From: JBMZCV01 sp049613665
GTDB lineage: Bacteria > Bacteroidota > Bacteroidia > Chitinophagales > UBA2359
DNA length: 13,819 nucleotides
Assembly: GCA_049613665.1 (NCBI GenBank)
Contig: JBMZCV010000140.1
Location: forward strand, 1 to 13,819
Reading direction: 5' to 3'
Shown here in pieces: positions 7,164 through 13,619 of the stretch (positions within the stretch are counted from its first letter, which is position 1; each line of letters starts with the position of its first letter). The translations under genes and the position numbers were made by a program. Under the pieces are notes generated by a model. The model did no database searches and was not told the DNA's origin. It worked only from the letters and a program-made list of their open reading frames with translations.

Positions 7164-8192
7164 TTATAGCAATTCAATTCCTTTTTCCAAAACTTTATCA
7201 ATGTTATTTTGTATGTCTAAGCTATCATTTTGAAAATATATATCAGGTATAATACCAACTCCTTCAGGGCTGCTGCCATCTGGATAGCTATATAGTTGGT
7301 TGGGAAACATAAAACGCCAACCATTGGGCAAAAAGCGAGTAAAAGCAACCGTTGAAAAAGCATTGGAAGTGGTATCGCCAACTACTGTAATGTGGTTTTG
7401 TGTTTCTAAAAAAAGAGCAAACTCTTCGCCAGCACTTACGGTCGAATGATTGATAAGTAAAATAGTTGGTTTGGTATATTGTTGGTTTCCTGCTGCTTCT
7501 GCAAAATAAACAGTTGGTTCGTCGAAATCTGTATGTGCTTCACCATTTCTCGTTTGAATACTAAAAGCTAATTTTCTCTCAGCGATAAATCTACTAGCTA
7601 CATATCTGTCTATAAGTGGAGCACCGCCACCATTATTCCTAATATCAACAATCAATCCATCGGTAGAGAGTAGAGCTTCAATGGCAGTATCTATTTCAAA
7701 ATACCAATCATTTATATTGCTAAAATGTGGCATATAAATATAGCCAATATTTTTATTTTTTATAGTTCCATAAACAAAATCCTCATCACCAACGGATAAA
7801 GCTGTAAAGTTATTTTCGAGATATTGCTCTTTTATAACATTGATGTTAAATTCCTTTTCGGCTAATAGTTCATCGCCTATTTTGCCAGAAGCAAATCCTT
7901 TTTTTCCTACATCATCAACAATAGCAATGTGTTGGTCATCAAAAACATCTATGATTGATGTGCAAATATCCCACAATTCGTCTTCGGTATTGCTGGCCAT
8001 AGCCAAAGGTTGATATGCGACATAAATGGAATCCCAATTAATTTTTCTGGGAATAAAACCGCCATAGTTTTCGTCCATTTCTGTCCAAATATAATTGAAT
8101 ATTGCTTCATTATTATTTGCAACATCGTCTTTTATGCAGGCTTGCGACAAACTGACGATAATGATGAATATAGAATAAATTATTTTTTTCAT
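7164..8192 (-). CDS. S41-family (C-terminal processing/tricorn-type) peptidase lipoprotein
   Basis: A 342-residue exported serine peptidase homologue. Residues 1-18 are a lipoprotein signal ending in LSQA with Cys19 as the lipidated residue, so the protein is probably anchored in the cell envelope. The S41 core runs from about 148 to 320: IGYIYMPHFS, then GLIVDIRNNGGGAP (179-192), TILLINHSTVSAGEEFAL with nucleophile Ser253, then VVGDTTSNAF, LPNGWRF and PEGVGIIPDI. His88 in DDQHIAI matches the position of the tricorn-type catalytic His, suggesting the Ser-His variant rather than the Ser-Lys CtpA variant. No PDZ domain is evident between residues 95 and 145, though a degenerate one cannot be excluded. 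The substrate is unknown. The next upstream gene on the strand is an outer-membrane-like protein 129 bases away. Confidence 0.85.
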   Translation of the reverse strand: MKKIIYSIFIIIVSLSQACIKDDVANNNEAIFNYIWTEMDENYGGFIPRKINWDSIYVAYQPLAMASNTEDELWDICTSIIDVFDDQHIAIVDDVGKKGFASGKIGDELLAEKEFNINVIKEQYLENNFTALSVGDEDFVYGTIKNKNIGYIYMPHFSNINDWYFEIDTAIEALLSTDGLIVDIRNNGGGAPLIDRYVASRFIAERKLAFSIQTRNGEAHTDFDEPTVYFAEAAGNQQYTKPTILLINHSTVSAGEEFALFLETQNHITVVGDTTSNAFSTVAFTRFLPNGWRFMFPNQLYSYPDGSSPEGVGIIPDIYFQNDSLDIQNNIDKVLEKGIELL

Positions 8193-8218
8193 TTCGCAGG
8201 TAAATATATTGTACTGAA

Positions 8219-8238
8219 TTAAGTGCCAAGCACTATTT
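8219..8238 (+). repeat. Small palindrome upstream of the S41 gene
   Basis: TTAAGTGCCAAGCACTATTT is a 20-base exact match, in inverted orientation, to 5985-6004. It lies 27 bases before the S41 start codon and about 85 bases after the stop codon of the 8322-9104 gene, so here it is in a leader or promoter position rather than directly after a stop codon. Confidence 0.6.
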
Positions 8239-8321
8239 GTATAAAGGTTATTTGATTGTTAAACGTATTGATATTTAGTGTGTTAGTTGTCAAAATTTGT
8301 AGAATAAATCTGTTAAGCAAC

Positions 8322-9104
8322 TTATTTGCGTCCAATTTTAAGCATTAATGCAAGATGAAACCCTATTGAGTTGCGATAATATTTTTTTATGGAATTGATT
8401 TGAAAATATTGATAAGTAGAACTTGCTCTAACTCCAATTTTTGGGCGATGGTATTCGTAAGCAATTTCTATTTTAGGATTAAAAAGACTGTGCAAACTAA
8501 ACAAACTCATTCTTGAATACAATATTTTAGGAATATTGTCACTATTCACTACCACAAATTCATCTAAACCGCCATATTTTGGAACAGAAGCCAGCCCCAA
8601 TAAAGGATAGCTCATTTGACTGCTAAAAACATGCTTTGAATTTATAATGTATTGGTGTTTAAATAAAAAATCTATTGTTTGGGTTGTTTGCCAACTGCCA
8701 TTAGAGAAATCATCATAGTTAAACAATTGTATGGTAGAACTGAATTGTCCGCCTACGAAAAACCTAGCTTTTTTAGTTTGAAATACTTTTGTTACATAAT
8801 TTACATTGAGGTTTATATCAATAAAATCAGACGGAAAAAACTCATTGTTATAATTTATCGACCCATATAAGATATTTAAATTACTGCTCCAAATAGATGT
8901 GTCTTTTCTTGCTTCATATCCAAATCTTATGCTAGGAATTATTCCCTGAAATTTTAATGCACTAAATGTTTTATTTTTTAAAATTTCATTTTGAAAGCCT
9001 CCTTCCATCAAAATAAACTTATTGGTTTTTACTGACTCATTTTGGCCTTTTAGTAAAGAGAGATAAAATATATTAATAATAATAAAAAGTATTGTTTTAT
9101 TCAT
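8322..9104 (-). CDS. Hypothetical exported protein, outer-membrane beta-barrel-like
   Basis: A 260-residue protein I do not recognise at family level. Residues 1-20 form a signal peptide (hydrophobic FIIINIFYLSLL, then KGQ). The remainder has alternating polar and hydrophobic stretches of 9-12 residues with many aromatic residues, for example FVGGQFSSTIQLFNY, KIEIAYEYHRPKIGVRA and a final strand SIGFHLALMLKIGRK. Aromatic- and glycine-rich strands with short charged turns fit a small outer-membrane beta-barrel of about 8-12 strands. No enzymatic motif is visible. It is on the same strand as the S41 lipoprotein, with 129 bases between them, so cotranscription is possible but unproven. Its GC content is low compared with prs and the PorP/SprF-family gene. 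Confidence 0.65.
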   Translation of the reverse strand: MNKTILFIIINIFYLSLLKGQNESVKTNKFILMEGGFQNEILKNKTFSALKFQGIIPSIRFGYEARKDTSIWSSNLNILYGSINYNNEFFPSDFIDINLNVNYVTKVFQTKKARFFVGGQFSSTIQLFNYDDFSNGSWQTTQTIDFLFKHQYIINSKHVFSSQMSYPLLGLASVPKYGGLDEFVVVNSDNIPKILYSRMSLFSLHSLFNPKIEIAYEYHRPKIGVRASSTYQYFQINSIKKYYRNSIGFHLALMLKIGRK

Positions 9105-9550
9105 GTGAACAACGTATTTATTTTATGTTATTTTTTTTAAAAGGTTTAAATGTCTTGTAAAGGTATAATTTTTGCTTTCTTAAATCTTTACATTTGAAAT
9201 GAAATTTTTACTTGTTATCGTAATAAAAAATAGATAATTTTTTTGCAATATTAAGTTACTTCTAAAAAAATAAATAGTCATTTAAACGTAAGGCTTTTGT
9301 TTTTTATGAACTATTTAAGAAAATCTAAATATAGTCATATTTAAAACAATACGTTGCTATTAGACATTTAAAAAACTCAATGCTTGCATAGATGTTTTGT
9401 AAATTTTAAGAGCTTTTGTGTTATAACATATAGTTTTGCAAAAATAAAATGCTTTTGTATAAATATCTACTTGATAATGCAAAACCCACAAAATTAAAGA
9501 AAAAACACAAAATCTAATTTTTTTTGCATTTCATTTAAATTTTTTGGTAT

Positions 9551-9588
9551 TATTTTTGTCATATTTATGTAAATTTCGTTAATTTACA
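9551..9588 (+). promoter_or_regulatory. Promoter box plus 5' inverted repeat
   Basis: TATTTTTG (9551-9558) is an exact TAnnTTTG. A TTTG at 9523-9526 could be the -33 element, although the 24-base spacing is slightly long. Immediately downstream, TGTAAATT (9568-9575) and AATTTACA (9581-9588) form a perfect 8-bp inverted repeat with a 5-base loop. It starts near the expected transcription start, so it would be an operator next to the promoter or a hairpin at the extreme 5' end of the RNA. Confidence 0.45.
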
Positions 9589-9654
9589 AACCCAACCTAT
9601 TACAGCAATTCATTTCTTATTTTTTTAATCTATTACTACTAAACACTAATTAAA

Positions 9655-9738
9655 ATGAACCTCAAAAAAACACTGCTGTTTGTCTTTCTAGTTGTTCTTA
9701 TTATTGTTCACTTGATGCTTGTTGTGCTGATTGCATAA
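9655..9738 (+). CDS. Candidate 27-residue single-span membrane peptide
   Basis: ATG at 9655 follows the A-rich AATTAAA context typical of Bacteroidota starts and TAA is at 9736-9738. The peptide begins MNLKKT and continues as one uninterrupted hydrophobic stretch of about 21 residues (mostly Leu, Val, Ile, Phe, with one His) ending in LIA. The positive N-terminus plus hydrophobic helix fits an inner-membrane miniprotein or a bare signal-type helix. It is preceded by a good promoter box about 100 bases upstream and followed, 155 bases later, by the PorP/SprF-family gene, so it could be a leader peptide. Short AT-rich frames can look hydrophobic by chance, so this remains a candidate. Confidence 0.4.
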   Translation: MNLKKTLLFVFLVVLIIVHLMLVVLIA

Positions 9739-9893
9739 GAAGTTAAATCATTAACAAAAAGCGATGCTGCTCATTTTGTAAGTTTCAAACAACTTAATAA
9801 TATTTTTTGTCGTTAATAGAAATATAGACACCACTCTCAATTTGGTTTGGCTACTGTTGACTGTTTTCGCAAATCATATCAAACTATTTTACA

Positions 9894-10916
9894 ATGAGCA
9901 AGTTTTTTGTACAAATACTACTATTACTCACTTTTCGTGCTACTATTATTGTAGCACAAGATATACATTTTTCGCAATTTTATACTGATGCTATTCGCTT
10001 ACAGCCTGCCGCAACAGGCAATTTTGCGGGAGACTATCGTGTGGGCTTGAATGCCAAAAGTCAATGGGAAACCGTAGCAGCACCATATCGAACTATTTCG
10101 GCTTTTGCAGACTTTGGTTTGCTCAAGCGGCAAAAACGCAAAAGTGGTGCCGATTGGCTCGGCTTGGGCTTCAATGTATTGCACGATTATGCGGGCGATG
10201 GCAATTTGTCGATGACGGAAGTGCGAGGAAGTGCGGCTTTTCATCAGTCTTTTACACCACAATTTTATGTGTCGCTAGGTGCAGCGGCGGCTTATACACA
10301 GCGTAGTTTCGATTACGAAAAACTGCTTTTCGGCAGTCAATGGAACGAAGTTGGTTTTGACAATAGCATCAGTAGTCTGGAGAATTTTTCGGGCGAAAAG
10401 GCGAGCTACCTCGACCTTAGTGGAGGAGCTATGTTTAGTTATCATCAAGTAGGAATATTTGATATTTATGGTGGTTTTTCGGCACTACATCTCAATCAGC
10501 CAAAATTTAGTTTTTTTGGTAGCGAAAATGAGCGTTTGGGCATTCGATATATCGCAAATGTGGGTGGTAGTGTGCGTATCAAGCAATTTAGTGTAGAACC
10601 AGCTTTGTATGTGTCTCGGCAAAAGCGAGCAAGCGAATTGGTCTTAGGCTCAAATGTGGCTTGGGTTTGGAATGATGGCAATAGATATAAAGCGGCTACG
10701 AAACTGTATGTCGGCACTTGGTATCGCTATGCTGATGCTGTTGTGCTGCTGGGTGGAGTGGCGTTTCGTAGCTATCGCTTTTTGGTGTCTTATGATATAA
10801 ATGTGTCGGCTCTGCAAGTGGCTTCGCAAAAGCGTGGCGGACTTGAGATTTCGCTGGTGCATGTAGGTGGCTTGGGAAAAGAACCTACTGTTGAAATTTA
10901 TTGCCCGAGGTTTTAA
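9894..10916 (+). CDS. Type IX secretion system membrane protein, PorP/SprF family
   Basis: A 340-residue outer-membrane protein of the PorP/SprF family. Residues 1-21 are a signal peptide cleaved before Gln22. The mature start, QDIHFSQFYTDAIRLQPAATG, followed by GDYRVGLNAKSQW, is the family signature. The rest is a run of amphipathic beta-strands with glycine and aromatic residues (LGLGFNVLHDYAGDG, VSLGAAAAYTQR, FDIYGGFSALHLNQP, YRFLVSYDIN) and a C-terminal strand GGLEISLVHVG, consistent with a beta-barrel. Members assist the secretion or surface attachment of particular type IX substrates, and many Bacteroidota carry several paralogues, often next to their substrate. No substrate with a sorting domain is visible here. 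GC content (53% in the line starting at 10141) is far above the genes on the right. Its stop codon is 15 bases from that of the convergent gene. Confidence 0.93.
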   Translation: MSKFFVQILLLLTFRATIIVAQDIHFSQFYTDAIRLQPAATGNFAGDYRVGLNAKSQWETVAAPYRTISAFADFGLLKRQKRKSGADWLGLGFNVLHDYAGDGNLSMTEVRGSAAFHQSFTPQFYVSLGAAAAYTQRSFDYEKLLFGSQWNEVGFDNSISSLENFSGEKASYLDLSGGAMFSYHQVGIFDIYGGFSALHLNQPKFSFFGSENERLGIRYIANVGGSVRIKQFSVEPALYVSRQKRASELVLGSNVAWVWNDGNRYKAATKLYVGTWYRYADAVVLLGGVAFRSYRFLVSYDINVSALQVASQKRGGLEISLVHVGGLGKEPTVEIYCPRF

Positions 10917-10931
10917 GGGAAGTATGAAAGT

Positions 10932-12077
10932 TTATTTTTGTTTTGTTTTGTATCTGGCTATATCATCTTTTATTGTTTCAATGATATGATTGGCTTGTGA
11001 GTGAGTGCCTGCTTTAGTGCTATATCTTTTTTGGACATTTTTAAGATTAGTTATTTTATACTCTGCTTGTTCTATTTTTAATAATATAAAATCAATTTCA
11101 AGATTTTTTAGTTGTATTATTTTTTCTATTATACTAATGTTTTTTTCATATACTTGAATTTGGTTTTCTAATTCTAGAATTCTGTTGTTAGACAGTTTAA
11201 TTTTTTGTTCTTCTTCTTCTCTTAGCCTTTTATAGTATTCGTCTAAACCGTTAATGTATATTTGTAATTCTACGCCACGAAATGCACTGCCATCGGCATC
11301 GTCTTTTTCAAAATGTTCGATAGTTTTGAAGTTTAAAGTATTAGCTTTTAGTTCTTGATTTTCTAAAATTTCAAGAGCAGTAGCATAAGCACAATAGGCT
11401 CGTAAAAAGGCAAGTTGTTCATTAGTAATTTGTTTTTTTTGACCTTTTGAAAGTATAAAATTGTTGGCTTCTTGATTTTGATTAGTATAAATTTCATTTA
11501 TATCTCTCAATGCAGCATAGTGTATATTTAAGTTTTTTCCTGCTCCTTGCCAATCAGCATGTCCTGTGATTTCTAAATTCATGCTCAAACTTTCCCTATC
11601 TTGAATAGGTATATCATATATTTCTTGCAAAACAAGATTGATTAATTCTCTTGTTGCATTTTGTGTATTTTGTGTGCAACACTTACCAATGATTTGTCCT
11701 TTGGCATTTATTTTTATTTTTGCTTGTTCACTTTTCTTGTTTTGGAAGCCGATATTTATATTTGAAATATCTTGCAAATCATTATTTACTGTCACTTTTT
11801 TATTGACTTCAATATTTTGTAATGCTTGTTGCAACTTACCCAATTCTTGTTGTTCTATATGTTCAATATTTTTAATATTAATGATTACTTTTTGATAATG
11901 TATTTTAGATTGAATTTCATCAATTTTTCTTTTATTAATAGCTACTTTTTTTTGTGTTTCTACTTGTTCTGCTTCTATTTTGTTAATGTTTTGTTCTATT
12001 TTTTTTATGCTGTCTTTTTCTATACTTATTATTTCTTCTATTTTATCAATTTGTTTTTCTAAATCATCAATTATTAT
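10932..12077 (-). CDS. Coiled-coil/OmpA-like protein, downstream frame of a split gene
   Basis: Open from 12098 to the stop at 10932, this frame has no ATG before 11582 and no GTG or TTG before 11843, so it is probably not independently started. It is reached from the 12074-12595 gene by a -1 shift at the A11 run. Translated from 12077, it begins with a Glu/Lys/Ile-rich coiled coil of about 78 residues (IIIDDLEKQIDKIEEI onward). Next comes a mixed region resembling a divergent OmpA/MotB-like domain: NLEITGHADWQG with GHAD, Arg-containing helix YAALRDINEI, LAFLRAYCAYATALEIL, and the final strand FRGVELQIYI. A second coiled coil (LREEEEQKIKL to about IKDDIARYK) follows. Combined with the upstream part, the product would be about 554 residues, exported by the upstream signal peptide. 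An envelope role, perhaps peptidoglycan contact, is inference from the OmpA-like fold. Confidence 0.7.
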   Translation of the reverse strand: MIIDDLEKQIDKIEEIISIEKDSIKKIEQNINKIEAEQVETQKKVAINKRKIDEIQSKIHYQKVIINIKNIEHIEQQELGKLQQALQNIEVNKKVTVNNDLQDISNINIGFQNKKSEQAKIKINAKGQIIGKCCTQNTQNATRELINLVLQEIYDIPIQDRESLSMNLEITGHADWQGAGKNLNIHYAALRDINEIYTNQNQEANNFILSKGQKKQITNEQLAFLRAYCAYATALEILENQELKANTLNFKTIEHFEKDDADGSAFRGVELQIYINGLDEYYKRLREEEEQKIKLSNNRILELENQIQVYEKNISIIEKIIQLKNLEIDFILLKIEQAEYKITNLKNVQKRYSTKAGTHSQANHIIETIKDDIARYKTKQK

Positions 12078-12595
12078 TTTTTTTTTTCTATCTGATTTTC
12101 ATAATAGGCATTACATTTGGTTATCTTTTTCAATAACCAAATATGATAATTAGCTTCTTGATGTATGTTGAGTTGTTTGTACTTTTGGTCTAATTTTTCA
12201 AATTTGTTTATCAAATCAATGTCTCTATTAGTAGTTAGCCATAAATTGTCTATATAGTAAGCTACATTATAATATAAACAAGAGTGATTTTGAATATTTC
12301 CTTTTTCTTCTTCTGTAATCCCTAATATCATATAATAGGTTAAGGGATTTTGAACATGTTGTTGTTGTTTTGAATCAGGAGATTTTAAATATCGTTCTAA
12401 ATATATTAATTGACCTGTTTTTTCAAACATTTTTAAATACTTTTTATTTTTCCGTTGCGAAATATCAAATAAAAGAGCTATTTTTTTCAAAAAACTAATT
12501 TTCTTTGTTGATATATCATCTATTTCTTGGGATAATAGTTTATTGTTTAATGTTAATGAGATAATGGCAAAAATAAGAATAGCTTTGATATTCAT
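12074..12595 (-). CDS. Exported helical protein, N-terminal part of a split gene
   Basis: A 173-residue frame starting with a signal peptide (MNIKAILIFAIISLTL, cleavage probably near LLSQ) followed by a mostly helical region rich in Lys, Gln and Tyr (KNKKYLKMFEKTGQLIYLER, NPLTYYMILGITEEEKGN, HQEANYHIWLLKKI). It ends NQIEKKK and then TAA, where the Lys codons are the A11 run. One extra A, or a -1 slip on the run, continues into the 10932 frame and its coiled coil without interruption, giving about 554 residues. As read, the product would be a short exported protein lacking the coiled coil and OmpA-like parts. I do not recognise the helical region; a TPR-like helical repeat is possible but unproven. 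It starts 70 bases after the caspase-like gene on the same strand and is probably in the same operon. Confidence 0.7.
   Translation of the reverse strand: MNIKAILIFAIISLTLNNKLLSQEIDDISTKKISFLKKIALLFDISQRKNKKYLKMFEKTGQLIYLERYLKSPDSKQQQHVQNPLTYYMILGITEEEKGNIQNHSCLYYNVAYYIDNLWLTTNRDIDLINKFEKLDQKYKQLNIHQEANYHIWLLKKITKCNAYYENQIEKKK
12077..12087 (-). other. A11 slippery run at the frame junction
   Basis: Eleven consecutive A on the coding strand encode the last Lys residues of the 173-residue frame (GAA AAA AAA AAA TAA). The following sequence in the -1 frame (ATA ATA ATT GAT GAT) starts the long open coiled-coil frame. Runs of nine or more A are known sites of RNA polymerase slippage and ribosomal frameshifting and also mutate quickly by indel. 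They are equally a common place for sequencing miscounts. Confidence 0.75.
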
Positions 12596-12665
12596 GTTTT
12601 ATTTTTGTCTAAGTACTTAATTTAAAAATTCCTTTTTTATACTATAAAGTAATCATTCAATTGCC

Positions 12666-13490
12666 TTATTTTTGTACTATTTCATAGTAAGGTATTTGTT
12701 CTAATTTATTATTTTTTGCAAATCGTTCTACTGATATTTGAATCTTGTTTAGCAAGTATTCCCATTTTAGTTCATTTTCACTATACTCATATTTTTTAAG
12801 TTCTTTTATTAAGGTTTGAGTAAATAACCCTCCACTCTTAGAATTTGTATAAGAATATTGATCTAAATCGGTACTTACTAATATAATATTCCCTTTTGTG
12901 TGCAAGAATAAATTTTCAAGTTGTTTTTTCCTTAACTTGTACGAAGGCGGCATAGTTGCTACAACATAGGCATCGTTTTGGTCATATTTACTAATAACGT
13001 TGCAAGTTTCTGCAAATGTTAATGTTAATTGTGCTTTTAGGCTTGTCAGTTTTAAATTGATATCTTCTAAATTTACTTTTGTTACTTCTTGCTTAGTGTT
13101 AGCTTCTTCAAAAAGCAAATTTGGCCAAACTTTCAAAGCTTTATTTTGACCATGTCCTAAATAATAGAAAAAAACAATATCGTTTTTATGTACCTGACTT
13201 ACTTTACTGGTGCTTAAATTATTTATTAAACTGTCGAATTCTTGATTAGTAAATTTTTGATTAGTAAACTTGTGAATTTTTATATCACTAAAAATTTCAT
13301 AATTTTCTATTTTTTGCATTAAGCCATCTAAAAGCTCTAAAGAGCGTATATTGCCTTGACCAATATATGGATCTGTAACATCGGCAAAAACGATGAAGTG
13401 TAAGTTTTGAGCTTTTGATGTTGAATAATAACTTAAAAAAATGAAGGGTAGAATAAGGTAATAAATAAATATAATGATTTGTTGTGACAT
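12666..13490 (-). CDS. Exported caspase-like (peptidase C14 family) protein
   Basis: A 274-residue protein with an N-terminal signal or anchor segment (residues 5-27, ending TSKAQ) and a caspase-like domain. The fold's landmarks are present in order: the first strand NLHFIVFADVTDPYIGQG (29-46), the strand plus catalytic His-Gly, DIVFFYYLGHG with His113-Gly114, the strand plus catalytic Cys, LTLTFAETCN with Cys163, then NIILVSTDLDQYS and GGLFTQTLIKEL (220-231). The Cys is preceded by Glu-Thr, where many bacterial relatives have an Asp. Caspase-like peptidases are cysteine proteases, usually cleaving after Arg/Lys (metacaspases) or Asp; specificity cannot be read here. An exported form is notable because most are cytoplasmic. 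Tandem KFTNQ at 74-83 comes from a 15-bp duplication. GC is very low (about 22% in the line starting at 12661). A transposase fragment lies 130 bases upstream. Confidence 0.82.
   Translation of the reverse strand: MSQQIIIFIYYLILPFIFLSYYSTSKAQNLHFIVFADVTDPYIGQGNIRSLELLDGLMQKIENYEIFSDIKIHKFTNQKFTNQEFDSLINNLSTSKVSQVHKNDIVFFYYLGHGQNKALKVWPNLLFEEANTKQEVTKVNLEDINLKLTSLKAQLTLTFAETCNVISKYDQNDAYVVATMPPSYKLRKKQLENLFLHTKGNIILVSTDLDQYSYTNSKSGGLFTQTLIKELKKYEYSENELKWEYLLNKIQISVERFAKNNKLEQIPYYEIVQK
13242..13271 (-). repeat. 15-bp in-frame tandem duplication in the caspase-like gene
   Basis: Two adjacent 15-base units (13242-13256 and 13257-13271) differ at one position and encode KFTNQ twice. They lie before the catalytic His and keep the frame, so the protein is only lengthened by five residues. 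Confidence 0.75.
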
Positions 13491-13619
13491 ATTTTAGATG
13501 TTTTAAGCATGAACAATAAACTTGTACTTTAGTAGTGATTTTAATTTGCCTTAATATTTGATTTATATACAATGTATTTCTACTAAACGCTAATTTTAAT
13601 ATAATATTTGAATCAAGGG

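Larger units (their letters stand above)
9105..9893. other. Long AT-rich intergenic region between divergent genes
   Basis: 789 bases separate the divergent beta-barrel-like gene and the PorP/SprF-family gene. From 9105 to about 9540 I find no coding signal and no tRNA-like structure, only AT-rich sequence. From 9551 there is a plus-strand promoter box, a perfect inverted repeat and a 27-codon reading frame (annotated separately). From 9739 to 9893 I see nothing beyond leader sequence without a convincing -7 box, so the 9551 promoter may also serve the PorP/SprF gene through a leader of about 330 bases. Confidence 0.6.

Noticed and set aside
9105..9540. Search for tRNA, riboswitch or CRISPR in the long gap
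   Set aside because: No cloverleaf, no regularly spaced repeats and no known riboswitch core was recognised; the sequence is simply AT-rich.
10932..11843. A free-standing 303-residue protein started at TTG 11843
   Set aside because: The frame is open for a further 78 coiled-coil codons upstream, with no leader or promoter at 11843. Continuation from the upstream gene through the A-run fits better.
11638..12062. Plus-strand hydrophobic frames opposite the coiled-coil region
   Set aside because: Phe/Leu/Ile/Tyr-rich products arise because the opposite strand encodes Lys/Glu/Gln/Asn-rich coiled coil. They are shadows.
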